64,000 bases of DNA from Fluviirhizobium alvei (GTDB lineage Bacteria > Pseudomonadota > Alphaproteobacteria > Rhizobiales > Rhizobiaceae). The stretch lies in contig NZ_JAUOZU010000016.1 of the NCBI RefSeq assembly GCF_030551875.1, forward strand, positions 62,001 through 126,000, written 5' to 3'. This document shows positions 1 to 9,039 of the stretch, in pieces. The notes beneath the pieces were generated by a model. It worked only from the letters and a program-made list of their open reading frames with translations. It ran no database searches and had not been told where the DNA came from. Position 1 is the stretch's first letter. Every line of letters begins with the position of its first letter. Both the position numbers and the translations under genes were made by a program.

Positions 1-494
1 CCCATGATCACCGAGATCTGCGGAATGACGCCCGACACTTCGGCATTGCGACGGAACACTTCGGCATAGCCGGCAAGCGAGGCGACCCCTTCCTGGATAC
101 GGGCGCCGCCGGAATCGTTAAGACCGATGACCGGCGCCCCGTTGCGGGCTGCCATGTCCATGATCTTGCAGATCTTCTGCGCATGGGTTTCCGACAGCGA
201 ACCACCGAGAACGGTGAAATCCTGGCTGAATACATAGACGAGGCGACCGTTGATCGTGCCCCAACCGGTAACGACGCCGTCGCCGGGGACCTTGTTCTCT
301 TCCATGCCGAAATCGGTGCAGCGATGGGAGACATACATGTCATATTCTTCGAACGAGCCCTCATCGAGCAGGACGTCGATCCGCTCACGAGCCGTCAGCT
401 TGCCCTTGGAATGCTGGGTGTCGATACGCTTCTGACCACCGCCCACGCGGGCCGCCTCACGACGCGTTTCCAACTGTTCGAGTATCTGGCGCAT
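1..494 (-). CDS. pccB: Propionyl-CoA carboxylase beta subunit (5' part, runs off the left edge)
   Basis: Carboxyltransferase subunit of biotin-dependent propionyl-CoA carboxylase, which makes methylmalonyl-CoA in the cytoplasm. Reading leftward from the ATG at 494 gives 164 open codons. They contain the family's N-terminal signatures: an [14 protein letters not shown] segment, [18 protein letters not shown], and the acyl-CoA-binding stretch [22 protein letters not shown] lies 5 nt before the ATG. The full family length is about 510 residues, so roughly the first third is here. It is divergent from a ScfR-type regulator, the arrangement known for pccB/pccR in Rhodobacter. Assignment to propionyl- rather than another acyl-CoA rests on motif similarity plus this neighbour. 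Confidence 0.93.
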   Translation of the reverse strand, partial: MRQILEQLETRREAARVGGGQKRIDTQHSKGKLTARERIDVLLDEGSFEEYDMYVSHRCTDFGMEENKVPGDGVVTGWGTINGRLVYVFSQDFTVLGGSLSETHAQKICKIMDMAARNGAPVIGLNDSGGARIQEGVASLAGYAEVFRRNAEVSGVIPQISVIM

Positions 495-604
495 GGTATC
501 TCCCACCCGATTGCTGAAGCCGGCCCACCTCCGGACCAGCCTCTTCATAAATCGTCGGCGCCTCTAACAAAATGCTTGATCATGCGAACATGCGCAGTTT
601 ACAC

Positions 605-635
605 TTTGTGAAACTGAATTTTGCAAATTTGCGAA
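605..635. promoter_or_regulatory. Candidate PccR/ScfR binding region between pccB and its regulator
   Basis: Three related octamers stand in the divergent intergenic region: TTTGTGAA at 605-612, TTTGCAAA at 620-627 and TTTGCGAA at 628-635, the last ending one base before the regulator's ATG at 637. TTTGCAAA-type repeats are the motif described for the R. sphaeroides PccR regulon. The regulator gene has no recognisable Shine-Dalgarno, because the octamers occupy that place. Autoregulation and control of pccB are inferred. Confidence 0.6.
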
Positions 636-636
636 C

Positions 637-2055
637 ATGGCTGTCGGCAAACTCTATATCGGACGCAAGGTCCGCGATCTCAGGCTCGAGAACCGCGCCA
701 CGCAGGCGCAGTTCGCCGAACGGATCGGCATTTCGGTTTCCTATCTCAACCAGATCGAAAACAACCAGCGTCCGGTATCCGCCGCGGTGCTCCTGTCGCT
801 CGCCGAAAAATTCAAGATCGATCTAGCCGACCTTTCTGCCGGGGAAGGCGACCGGCTGCTTTCGGCGCTGACGGAGACCCTGACCGATCCGATCTTCGAA
901 CCTTTCAGCACCAGCCTGCAGGAACTGAAGCTGATTACCCAGAATGCACCGGGACTGGCGCACGCGCTGATCGCATGCCATCAGGCCTACCGCCACAATT
1001 CCGAACAGCTCGCCTCGATCGACCAGACTTTGGGTCGCGCTTCCGGCGTGTTTGAAAACACGCCCTATGAGGAAGTCCGCGACTTTTTCCATTTCGTCGA
1101 CAACTACATCCACGAAATCGATCTGAAGGCGGAGAAGCTCGCGACCGAACTCGGCATCGGCGATACCGATCTCAATCCGGCGCTCACAGCCTTTCTCGAG
1201 CGTGAGTATGGCGTGCGCATCGTCCGCTCGACCCGCGATGACGACATGATCCGCGCCTATGACCATCAGGCACGCGTGCTGACGCTGAATGCCTATCTTC
1301 CGGCGTCGACACGCGATTTCCAGATCGCCATGCAGATTGCCCAGCTCCATGCCGCCGATTCGATTGACCAGGTTGCAAAGCAGGCCGGTTTCCGGACGAG
1401 CGAGGCCATGGAAATCTGCAAGATCGGGCTGCACAATTATTTCGCCGGCGCGCTGATCCTGCCCTACCGCAAGTTCATGCAGGCCGCGCGCGATGTGCGG
1501 CATGACATCGATCTTCTTTCGCTGCGGTTCGGCGCCAGCCTCGAGCAGGTCTGCCACCGGCTTTCGACCCTGCAGCGCCCCGGCCTCAAGGGGGTTCCGA
1601 TTTTCTTTGCCCGCATCGATCGTGCCGGCAACATCACAAAACGCCATTCTGCTGCCAAATTGCAGTTCGCCCGCTTTGGTGCTGCCTGTCCGCTCTGGAA
1701 TGCCCATCAGGCATTCGAAATGCCGGGGCGCATCATCCGCCAGCTCGCAGAAACGCCGGACGGCGTGCGCTACCTGTCGCTTTCGACCCAGGTCACCAAG
1801 GGCGGGCGCGGCTTTCGCCTGTCGCAACAGCATTACGCGCTCGCGCTCGGCTGCGAGATTTCCTATGCCGATGCCTTCGTCTATGCCGACGGGCTCGATC
1901 TTACCAACAAGGCGGCCTTCGATCCGATCGGCATTTCCTGCCGGATCTGCGAGCGCACCAAATGCGCAAGCCGCGCCATGCCGCCGTTGAAGGGCCGGCT
2001 GGTGATCGACCATGAGAACCGGGCCATTCTGCCCTATGGACTGCGCGAGAACTGA
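637..2055 (+). CDS. ScfR-family (short-chain fatty acyl-CoA) transcriptional regulator, PccR-like
   Basis: A 472-residue regulator with an N-terminal XRE helix-turn-helix (about residues 8-63, including QAQFAERIGISVSYLNQIE), a central IrrE/ImmA-like region, and a C-terminal acyl-CoA-sensing region ending in a Cys cluster (C435, C438, C443 in CRICERTKC). This architecture is that of RamB/MccR/PccR regulators of propionyl-CoA and acetyl-CoA assimilation. Position and divergent orientation make pccB the obvious target. The start at 637 matches the usual N-terminus of the family, although no ribosome-binding site precedes it, so the mRNA may be leaderless. Exact ligand is not readable from sequence. 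Confidence 0.88.
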   Translation: MAVGKLYIGRKVRDLRLENRATQAQFAERIGISVSYLNQIENNQRPVSAAVLLSLAEKFKIDLADLSAGEGDRLLSALTETLTDPIFEPFSTSLQELKLITQNAPGLAHALIACHQAYRHNSEQLASIDQTLGRASGVFENTPYEEVRDFFHFVDNYIHEIDLKAEKLATELGIGDTDLNPALTAFLEREYGVRIVRSTRDDDMIRAYDHQARVLTLNAYLPASTRDFQIAMQIAQLHAADSIDQVAKQAGFRTSEAMEICKIGLHNYFAGALILPYRKFMQAARDVRHDIDLLSLRFGASLEQVCHRLSTLQRPGLKGVPIFFARIDRAGNITKRHSAAKLQFARFGAACPLWNAHQAFEMPGRIIRQLAETPDGVRYLSLSTQVTKGGRGFRLSQQHYALALGCEISYADAFVYADGLDLTNKAAFDPIGISCRICERTKCASRAMPPLKGRLVIDHENRAILPYGLREN

Positions 2056-2070
2056 TCTGCAGATGCCCGC

Positions 2071-2811
2071 TCAGACCAGCTGGACCCTGTCGCCTGTTCG
2101 AATTGTGATGGCCCGCTCCGGAACGCAATAGACGCCGATATTGTGACCGTTGTTGCGGACCAGATGGCGCAGGATATCGGGATCATGCGCCAGATCCGTC
2201 TGGCTCTGTATCGTCAGACCACAGCGGCGGGTCGGTTCGGTGATTGTCAGGCGCTCTTCGCCGATCAGCAGGTCGCGCCCGATCCATTCGGTCTCCGGGA
2301 ACGAGCCCGGCATCTCGTCCATCTCGACAAAGATATTGGGCCGGAACCGCCTCGGATCGGCCTGACCAGCCGGATGCAGTGCCTTGAGGGCCGCAAGCGA
2401 TGCCGTCGTCAAAAGATGGATGGGGCTCGGCTGGTATCGATTGCGCGCCCCTTGAATATCCACCCCGGGCTTCGGCGCTGGATCGTCATAGCGGCGGAGT
2501 TCGACCGGAAATCCCATGAAACGAGACAGGGCCTCATCCATCGTTTCAGCCGATTGCCAGTCGCCATCCGGCAATTTGAGTTCCAGCGTGCCGGCAGAGG
2601 TCACGCGGCTCGTGATTTCGAGTATCGGACGCCAGCGCCCGTCGCGTGCCGGATCAGCAATCTGGCCGGTTTCCCGATCGAACAGGCCGAATTGCCGGTC
2701 TCCCGGAACGCCCTGCGGTGTCACGGTCAGCGTCGGGATTTCATGCCCGGCCATCGTGCTGACCGGATAGTGCCAGAGTGCGATGACCCTTCCGATGTCG
2801 ATCATGCCCAA
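2071..2811 (-). CDS. MOSC-domain protein
   Basis: 246 residues with an N-terminal MOSC beta-barrel domain (about 5-110) and a MOSC domain (about 115-245) bearing the conserved Cys of this fold (C197 in TRRCGLTIQ). MOSC proteins are related to the C-terminal part of molybdenum-cofactor sulfurase and to mARC/YcbX/YiiM; members handle sulfur or bind Moco for reduction of N-hydroxylated compounds. It is convergent with the ScfR gene (15 bp between stops) and faces away from ggt. The substrate is unknown. An alternative start is the ATG two codons downstream. Confidence 0.8.
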   Translation of the reverse strand: MGMIDIGRVIALWHYPVSTMAGHEIPTLTVTPQGVPGDRQFGLFDRETGQIADPARDGRWRPILEITSRVTSAGTLELKLPDGDWQSAETMDEALSRFMGFPVELRRYDDPAPKPGVDIQGARNRYQPSPIHLLTTASLAALKALHPAGQADPRRFRPNIFVEMDEMPGSFPETEWIGRDLLIGEERLTITEPTRRCGLTIQSQTDLAHDPDILRHLVRNNGHNIGVYCVPERAITIRTGDRVQLV

Positions 2812-2965
2812 TTCTCCTTTCGGGCAGTCTGGCCCACTCGCCGCAAGGATTCCAGTCTTTCTTGATGGCCCCCGACACTTCGAACCAGCATGAGGCGACC
2901 GTTCTTTCCGCTGGACTTGGGCTTCCGCTTCCGACAGGCTTATCGATCAACACAGGGAGAGCGCC

Positions 2966-4702
2966 ATGCTGCGAATTCGAACCCGGTCCATAATCGTCGC
3001 CACCTATATCCTGACCACGCTCGTCCCTCCCGGCTGGGCTGCGGCGCCGGCTCCGGTCAAGGCCGAGCATGGCATGGTGGTAACGGCCCAGAAGCTGGCA
3101 TCGGAAGCCGGCATCGAGGTTCTGAAATCCGGTGGCAATGCGGTGGATGCCGCAGTGGCCGTGGGTTACGTCCTCTCCGTGGTCTATCCGACCGCGGGCA
3201 ACATCGGCGGTGGCGGCTTCATGACCATTCGCATGGCCGACGGACGCGAAACCTTTCTCGATTTCCGCGAGCGCGCGCCGGGCAAGGCCTACAAGACAAT
3301 GTACCTTGATGGCGAGGGAAAGGTGATCCCCGGCCTGAGCACGCAGGGCTATCTGGCAGTGGGCGTGCCCGGCACCGTTGCGGGTCTGGAATATGCCCGG
3401 GAGCATTACGGTACCAAACCGCGCCGGGCACTGATGACCCGGGCGATCAATCTGGCGCGCGAAGGCTTCCTGCTCGAACAGGGCGATGCGACCATCCTGG
3501 CGTCCGGAGCCCGCAAGCTCGGCAAGGACAAGGCAGCGGCGGCGATCTTTCTCAAGCCTGATGGCTCGGCTCCGAAACCCGGTGAGAAGCTGGTGCAGCC
3601 CGATCTTGCCAAGGCGCTCGATGCCATTGCCTCCGAAGGACAGACCGCCTTCTACAAAGGCGCAATCGCTCAAAAGATCGTTGATGCCAGCAACGCCCAT
3701 GGCGGCCTGTTGGCGATGGAGGATTTCGCCTCCTATCAGGTCCGCGAACGCAAGCCGGTACGCTGCAACTACCGGGGTTACGCTATCATCTCGTCTCCGC
3801 CCCCAAGCTCCGGCGGCGTCATCCTCTGCGAGATCCTCAATATTCTCGAAGCCTATCCGCTCGGCCATCTCGGCTATCATTCCGCCGACAGCGTCCATCT
3901 GATGGTGGAAGCGATGCGGCATGCCTATGCGGACCGCAATTCGGCGCTTGGCGATCCGGATTTCGTCAAGAACCCGGTCGCAACCTTGCTGGACAAGTCC
4001 TACGCAGCGAAGATCCGTACGGAAATCTCGCCCTACCGGGCCGGAAAGTCTGCTGATGTGACCCCGATTGCCGCGGAAAGCGCTGAAACGACGCACTATT
4101 CGATCGTCGATGCCGAAGGGAATGCGGTTTCGGTGACCTACACGCTCAACGGCGCCTTCGGCACCGGCATCGTCGCGCCCGGGACCGGCATTCTGCTCAA
4201 CAACGAGATGGATGATTTCACCGCCAAACCCGGCACAGCCAATCTCTATGGCCTCGTTCAAGGAGAAGCCAACTCGGTCGAGCCGGGCAAGACGCCGCTC
4301 TCGTCCATGAGCCCGACAATCGTGACGCGCGACGGCAAGCTCTTCATGGTGATCGGTAGCCCGGGTGGCGCCCGCATCATTACCATCACGCTTGAAGCCA
4401 TCCTTAATGTGGTCGATCACGGTATGAATATCCAGGAAGCGATCGATGCGCCGCGTCTCCATCATCAGTGGCTGCCGGACAAGGTGTTCATGGAACCCTA
4501 TGCGCTCTCCGGCGACACGCTGAGGATACTCGCTGCCATGGGCCATGATGTGTCGATCGATCCCAACTGGACGATCTGGGGTCAGTCGGCGGGCATACTC
4601 GTCGGTGGGGAGGATGTTGCCGATATCGAATCCGGCAAAGGATCACGCCTCAATGGCGCCATCGACAGCCGCGCGATTGCCGGCGCGGCTGTGGGATACT
4701 GA
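2966..4702 (+). CDS. ggt: Gamma-glutamyltransferase (secreted)
   Basis: 578 residues, close to the usual length of periplasmic GGT. It hydrolyses or transfers the gamma-glutamyl group of glutathione and related peptides. An N-terminal signal peptide is visible (basic start, hydrophobic stretch to about residue 27, PGWAAA). The autoprocessing site is TTHYS with the nucleophile at about Thr375; downstream are the NGAFGTGIV segment and the GSPGGARIIT substrate-binding loop, all conserved in the family. GGGAGAG precedes the ATG by 4 nt. It stands alone, convergent with the aldehyde dehydrogenase; the hairpin at 4737-4763 lies between them. Confidence 0.93.
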   Translation: MLRIRTRSIIVATYILTTLVPPGWAAAPAPVKAEHGMVVTAQKLASEAGIEVLKSGGNAVDAAVAVGYVLSVVYPTAGNIGGGGFMTIRMADGRETFLDFRERAPGKAYKTMYLDGEGKVIPGLSTQGYLAVGVPGTVAGLEYAREHYGTKPRRALMTRAINLAREGFLLEQGDATILASGARKLGKDKAAAAIFLKPDGSAPKPGEKLVQPDLAKALDAIASEGQTAFYKGAIAQKIVDASNAHGGLLAMEDFASYQVRERKPVRCNYRGYAIISSPPPSSGGVILCEILNILEAYPLGHLGYHSADSVHLMVEAMRHAYADRNSALGDPDFVKNPVATLLDKSYAAKIRTEISPYRAGKSADVTPIAAESAETTHYSIVDAEGNAVSVTYTLNGAFGTGIVAPGTGILLNNEMDDFTAKPGTANLYGLVQGEANSVEPGKTPLSSMSPTIVTRDGKLFMVIGSPGGARIITITLEAILNVVDHGMNIQEAIDAPRLHHQWLPDKVFMEPYALSGDTLRILAAMGHDVSIDPNWTIWGQSAGILVGGEDVADIESGKGSRLNGAIDSRAIAGAAVGY

Positions 4703-4736
4703 AGCCGGTCTGCGGTCAAGCGTTTCAGGAGGATTG

Positions 4737-4763
4737 GACCCTGCCGATGGACCCGGCAGGGTC
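4737..4763. terminator. Hairpin between convergent ggt and aldehyde dehydrogenase genes
   Basis: A perfect 10-bp stem (GACCCTGCCG at 4737-4746 with CGGCAGGGTC at 4754-4763) and a 7-nt loop. It lies 35 nt after the ggt stop and just after the dehydrogenase stop on the other strand. There is no U-run on either side, so it may be a weak bidirectional terminator or a 3'-end protecting hairpin. Confidence 0.5.
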
Positions 4764-4768
4764 AGGCC

Positions 4769-7153
4769 TCATTCGCCGTAGGGAATCCAGACATTCTTGA
4801 TGTCGGTGGCGCGGCGCAGGAAGAGCGGGCCTTCCGCCTGTTTCGGATCGAACCAGTCGATGGCCTTGCCATAATCGGTGAACACCCGCTTCAGATTGCC
4901 AACCGAGAGTTTCTCAACCGTTGCCGACAGGGCCGTTGACCCGAACGCCCAGACAGCATCGACATCCATATGGCTTGCGAGCGCCTTGCCGAGTTCCAGC
5001 GACCCACCGGTGACGATGTTGACGACACCGGCCGGCACATCGGAGGTTTCGAGAACAGTATAGAAATCGGTTGCCGAAAGCGGGTACGGCTCGCTCGGCA
5101 CCGCGACAACGCGATTGCCGACCGCGATCAGCGGCGCGACAAGCGAGATCAGACCGAGAAGCGGCGCTTCGGGCGGGCAGACAATACCCACGACCCCTTG
5201 CGGTTCCGGCAGGGCGAGCGCCACACCACGCAGCGGCGGCTGGTGGACCAGCCCCTCATACTTGTCGGCCCAGGCGCCATAGGTGAAGAGCCGCGAAACA
5301 GATGCCTGCACTTCGGCTTCCGCGGAGACCATCGACCGTCCGGTCTGGGCGGCGATGCGGGCTGCAAATTCCGTTTCACGGGACGCGAGATTTTCCGCGA
5401 TGTAATAGAGGATCTGGGCACGGTTATGCGCCGTTGCCCCGCCCCAGCCACTGGCCGACTGGGCAGCAGCAACGGCATTGCGGATATCCTTGCGATTGCC
5501 TTCGCCGACCTCGCCGATCAGCTTGCCCTTGGGCGAAATCACCGGCCGCTCGTAATTGCCATCCGGACGCGCCTGCTTGCCTCCGATATAAAGCTTTACC
5601 GTGCGGTCGATCGTCGCCATGGCGAAATCACCGGCCGCAAGCTTGGCTTCGGGCACAGAGACGTCCGGCCGAGGCTTGAGTGCGGCCCATGCCTTTGGCT
5701 TGAGATATTCGTAAACCCCCTCACGGCCACCTTCGCGACCGAAACCGGATTCCTTCTTGCCGCCGAAACCGGCCGAGGCATCGAAGAGGTTGGTGGCATT
5801 GACCCAGACGACGCCGGCCTGCAATTTGGCCGCCACATGCAGCGCCAGGCCGATCGTTTCACTCCACACCGAGGCGGCCAGACCGTATCGAGCGTGGTTG
5901 GCGAGCTGGATCGCCTCTTCCGGCGTGCGGAAGGTCATCGTTATTGCAACCGGACCGAAGATTTCTTCGGTGGCGACGATCGATGTCGGCTGGACATTGG
6001 TCAGAAGCGTCGGGCGATAGAAGCAGCCACCGGACGGCAGGTCGATCGGCGCCTGATGCAGTTCTGCGCCTTCGGCAACGCCCTGTGCCACCAGCTTTTC
6101 GATACGCTGCAACTGCACCGGCGCCACGATCGCGCCCATATCGATGCATTTGTCGAGCGGCGGACCGACCCGCAGCGTTGCCATTCGTCTCTTTAGCCGG
6201 CTCAGGAATTTTTCGGCAATGCCTTCCTGCACAAGAATACGGGAACCGGCACAGCAGACCTGACCCTGATTGAACCAGATCGCATCGACCACGCCTTCGA
6301 CCGCGCCATCGAGATCGGCATCATCGAACACGATGAAGGGTGACTTGCCGCCAAGCTCGAGTGTCAGCGACTTGCCGGATCCAGCCGTCTTCTCACGGAT
6401 GATGCGGCCCACTTCGGTGGAGCCGGTGAAGGCGATCTTGTCGACACCCAGATGATCGACCAGAGCGGCCCCGGTTTCACCTTCGCCGGTGACGATGTTG
6501 ATCACGCCTGCGGGAAGCCCTGCGGCTGCTGCGAGTTCGGCGAACAGAAGCGCCGTCAGCGAGGTGAATTCGGCGGGCTTGAGCACCACCGTATTGCCGA
6601 GCGCGAGCGCCGGCGCCACCTTCCAGGCCAGCATGAGGAAGGGGAAGTTCCAGGGAATGATCTGGCCGATGACGCCGATCGGCTGATAATCGGCAAACTC
6701 GGTGTCCTGGATCTGCGCCCATCCGGCATGGTGATAGAAATGGCGGGCAGCCAGCGGAATATCGATGTCGCGGGTTTCGCGGATCGGTTTGCCATTGTCG
6801 ATCGTCTCGATGACGGCAATCAGCCGCGCATGGCGCTGGATCATGCGCGCCAGCGCATAGAGATGGCGGGCGCGCTGGTGACCGGACAGTTTCGACCAGG
6901 CGCCTTGCGCCTTGCGGGCCGCTGCAACGGCGAGATCGATATCGTCCTTCGTTCCTGCAGCCAGCATGGCCAGTTCATGACCGGTGGCGGGTTCGAAAGT
7001 CGGGAATGTCTTGCCGGATGCCGACGGGCGGAAGGCTCCATCGATGAAATGGCCAAACCGGCTTTCGTGGCGCTTCAGCCAGGCCCGCGCTTCCGCATCG
7101 CCTTCGGGTGCCGGTCCATAGGACATGGAATCGAAATACTGGGCAACGGTCAT
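4769..7153 (-). CDS. ALDH16-like two-domain aldehyde dehydrogenase
   Basis: 794 residues containing two aldehyde-dehydrogenase units. The first (about 1-490) is complete, with general base E266 in LTLELGGKS and nucleophile C300 in NQGQVCCAGSR. The second (about 520-794) repeats the fold in shortened form and has no Cys at the nucleophile position, so it is a pseudo-domain. This is the hallmark of the ALDH16 family; bacterial members keep the active-site Cys in the first unit. The gene follows deoC by 4 bp. DeoC releases acetaldehyde and glyceraldehyde 3-phosphate, so oxidation of one of these aldehydes is the likely role (inference). Confidence 0.85.
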   Translation of the reverse strand: MTVAQYFDSMSYGPAPEGDAEARAWLKRHESRFGHFIDGAFRPSASGKTFPTFEPATGHELAMLAAGTKDDIDLAVAAARKAQGAWSKLSGHQRARHLYALARMIQRHARLIAVIETIDNGKPIRETRDIDIPLAARHFYHHAGWAQIQDTEFADYQPIGVIGQIIPWNFPFLMLAWKVAPALALGNTVVLKPAEFTSLTALLFAELAAAAGLPAGVINIVTGEGETGAALVDHLGVDKIAFTGSTEVGRIIREKTAGSGKSLTLELGGKSPFIVFDDADLDGAVEGVVDAIWFNQGQVCCAGSRILVQEGIAEKFLSRLKRRMATLRVGPPLDKCIDMGAIVAPVQLQRIEKLVAQGVAEGAELHQAPIDLPSGGCFYRPTLLTNVQPTSIVATEEIFGPVAITMTFRTPEEAIQLANHARYGLAASVWSETIGLALHVAAKLQAGVVWVNATNLFDASAGFGGKKESGFGREGGREGVYEYLKPKAWAALKPRPDVSVPEAKLAAGDFAMATIDRTVKLYIGGKQARPDGNYERPVISPKGKLIGEVGEGNRKDIRNAVAAAQSASGWGGATAHNRAQILYYIAENLASRETEFAARIAAQTGRSMVSAEAEVQASVSRLFTYGAWADKYEGLVHQPPLRGVALALPEPQGVVGIVCPPEAPLLGLISLVAPLIAVGNRVVAVPSEPYPLSATDFYTVLETSDVPAGVVNIVTGGSLELGKALASHMDVDAVWAFGSTALSATVEKLSVGNLKRVFTDYGKAIDWFDPKQAEGPLFLRRATDIKNVWIPYGE

Positions 7154-7157
7154 GGCT

Positions 7158-8150
7158 TTATCCGATCGGGTGTCTCTGGAAGGAGGAGTAGGCGCCGGTT
7201 GCGTGATGCTCCAGCTGCCGCTCGATATCGGCCAGAAGCGAAGAGGCGCCGATCCGGAACAGATCCGGCTCCAGCCATTCGCGGCCCAGTTCGTCCTTCA
7301 TCAGGAACTGGTAGTTCAGGACGTCCTTGGCAGTCGAGATGCCGCCGGCCGGCTTGTAGCCGATCTTGATGCCGGTACGCTCCTCATATTCCCGGATCAT
7401 GCGGAGCATGACCAGCGTGACAAGCGGAGTGGCGTTGACGCCTTCCTTGCCGGTCGAGGTCTTGATGAAATCGGCACCGGCCATCATGCACACAAGCGAG
7501 GCACGCGCGACATTGCGCAAGGTCTTGAGATCGCCGGTGGCGAGAATGGCCTTCACATGGGCGTCACCGCAGGCGGCGCGATAATCCCGCATCTCGTCAT
7601 AGAGAGCCGTCCAGTTGGCGGTCAGTACATGTTCACGCGTGATGACGATATCGATTTCGCGCGCTCCATCGGCAACCGAAGCCTCGATTTCGCGCAGCTT
7701 CGTGTCATGTGGCGAAAGGCCGGCCGGAAACCCGGTCGAGACGGCCGCAACCGGAATGCCGGTCCCGTCCAGTGCTTCGACGGCGGTTGCAACGAACCGG
7801 TGGTAGACACAGACGGCGCCGGTGGTGATGCGCCGATCGGCCATTCCGATTGCTTCGAGAATATCGGGACGAACCGGATTGGCCGCTTTAGCACAGAGTC
7901 GCTTGACGCGACCGGCCGTGTCGTCGCCATTCAGCGTCGTCAGGTCGATACAGGTGAGTGCCTTCAAGAGCCAGGCAGCCTGCGCATCCTTCTTGACGGT
8001 GCGCCGGCCCGAGAGCGAGGCAATGCGACGCTCGCCGGCCGACAGGTTGACGCGCTGCTCGGCGACCCAGGCAAGATCGAGATCCATGCCCGGATTTCGT
8101 GGCCAGCCGTGGTTGGGGGCATGGCTGGTTTCAGTGCTCGGCATTTCCAC
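7158..8150 (-). CDS. deoC: Deoxyribose-phosphate aldolase
   Basis: 330 residues; class I aldolase splitting 2-deoxyribose 5-phosphate into acetaldehyde and glyceraldehyde 3-phosphate. The Schiff-base lysine is K200 (HVKAILATG) and the proton-relay lysine is K230 (ADFIKTSTGK), with KPAGGI further on closing the phosphate site. The protein is longer than E. coli DeoC (about 260 residues) because of an N-terminal extension, as in other long-type DERAs. GTG at 8150 has GGAGG 5 nt upstream; an in-frame ATG lies two codons later. It is the first gene of a deoC-aldh operon and is preceded by a candidate DeoR operator at 8187-8214. Confidence 0.92.
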   Translation of the reverse strand: MEMPSTETSHAPNHGWPRNPGMDLDLAWVAEQRVNLSAGERRIASLSGRRTVKKDAQAAWLLKALTCIDLTTLNGDDTAGRVKRLCAKAANPVRPDILEAIGMADRRITTGAVCVYHRFVATAVEALDGTGIPVAAVSTGFPAGLSPHDTKLREIEASVADGAREIDIVITREHVLTANWTALYDEMRDYRAACGDAHVKAILATGDLKTLRNVARASLVCMMAGADFIKTSTGKEGVNATPLVTLVMLRMIREYEERTGIKIGYKPAGGISTAKDVLNYQFLMKDELGREWLEPDLFRIGASSLLADIERQLEHHATGAYSSFQRHPIG

Positions 8151-8186
8151 CCTATCCTCCGGATCATAGACTGCGAGATCTGGGAT

Positions 8187-8214
8187 ATGTTATTTATCTA
8201 ACATTCTTTGTTAG
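8187..8214. promoter_or_regulatory. Candidate DeoR operator upstream of deoC
   Basis: Two overlapping perfect inverted repeats share their middle arm: ATGTTA (8187-8192) with TAACAT (8199-8204), and CTAACA (8198-8203) with TGTTAG (8209-8214). They lie 37-64 nt upstream of the deoC start and just after the adjacent DeoR-family regulator stop. DeoR-family repressors bind such AT-rich repeated half-sites. Binding by the neighbour is inferred. Confidence 0.6.
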
Positions 8215-8237
8215 GATTGCATCATTGCCGGACAGTG

Positions 8238-8972
8238 TCAACCGGTTTCGCTGATGTCGGTGAGACCATCTTCGGTGTAGATCGCGTCAAACTCGTCGTA
8301 ATTGCCGAAGAAGGCGGGTTTGACCCGGCCAATCTTGCTGCGGTCGACGACCATCAGGCATCTTTGCGCCAGCGCCATGGCCTTCTGCTTGATGGCGACC
8401 TCGTGAAAATGCGCACAGGTGGCGCCTCGATTGACCTCCAGGCCGGCGGCCGACAGGAAGGCGAGGTTGATGCCCAGACGGTCCAGCATTTCGAGACCCG
8501 GGGCCCCGGAAAAGGAAGCGGAAGCCGGAAAATATTCACCACCGAGCATGATGAGCCGCACACGGGGCTTGGCGGCCAGCTTTTCGGCCGTGTTCAGCGC
8601 ATAGCAGACTGCCGTTACCGGCATGTCCTCGGGCAACAGGTCCACGAGATGCATCAAGGTCGATCCGCAATCGATAAAGATCGTATCGTCGGGACGAATT
8701 TCCGCGAGCGCGTAACGGCAGGCCTGGCGTTTGGCCTCGGCATGCTTGTCGGTTGCCGCGGCAATCTGGTAGGGCGCCTCCGGTTCGATGGCGCCGGCCG
8801 GCATGATGTGACCACCGAGATAGGCAAACCGTCTCGTATCGCCGGCGATATCGCGCCGGATCGTCATCTCCGACACATCCAGCGCCCGCGCTGCCTCTTT
8901 CAGATGCAGCACGCCGCGCTCCTGCAAGAGGTTCGCCAGTCGATCCAGCCTGTCGCGGTTCCGGGGTGTCAC
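8238..8972 (-). CDS. DeoR-family transcriptional repressor (of the deoC operon)
   Basis: 244 residues: N-terminal DeoR winged helix (ARALDVSEMTIRRDI as recognition region) and a C-terminal sugar-phosphate-sensing domain (DCGSTLMHLVDLLP, VVDRSKIGR). The GTG at 8972 was chosen because GAGGAGG stands 5 nt upstream; a longer reading from 9005 lacks such a site. It lies directly upstream of deoC on the same strand, separated by the operator-like repeats, so repression of deoC-aldh with a deoxyribose-phosphate-type inducer is likely (inference). A separate inverted repeat lies upstream of this gene itself. Confidence 0.85.
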   Translation of the reverse strand: MTPRNRDRLDRLANLLQERGVLHLKEAARALDVSEMTIRRDIAGDTRRFAYLGGHIMPAGAIEPEAPYQIAAATDKHAEAKRQACRYALAEIRPDDTIFIDCGSTLMHLVDLLPEDMPVTAVCYALNTAEKLAAKPRVRLIMLGGEYFPASASFSGAPGLEMLDRLGINLAFLSAAGLEVNRGATCAHFHEVAIKQKAMALAQRCLMVVDRSKIGRVKPAFFGNYDEFDAIYTEDGLTDISETG

Positions 8973-9039
8973 ACGTGCCTCCTCGTGTCCTCCGACCGTC
9001 GCCACATTGGCGGCGGCGCTGGTTCAGGTCAATGACACC

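Noticed and set aside
2741-4546. A 601-codon open frame antisense to ggt
   Set aside because: Low-complexity shadow translation over a gene with intact catalytic motifs.
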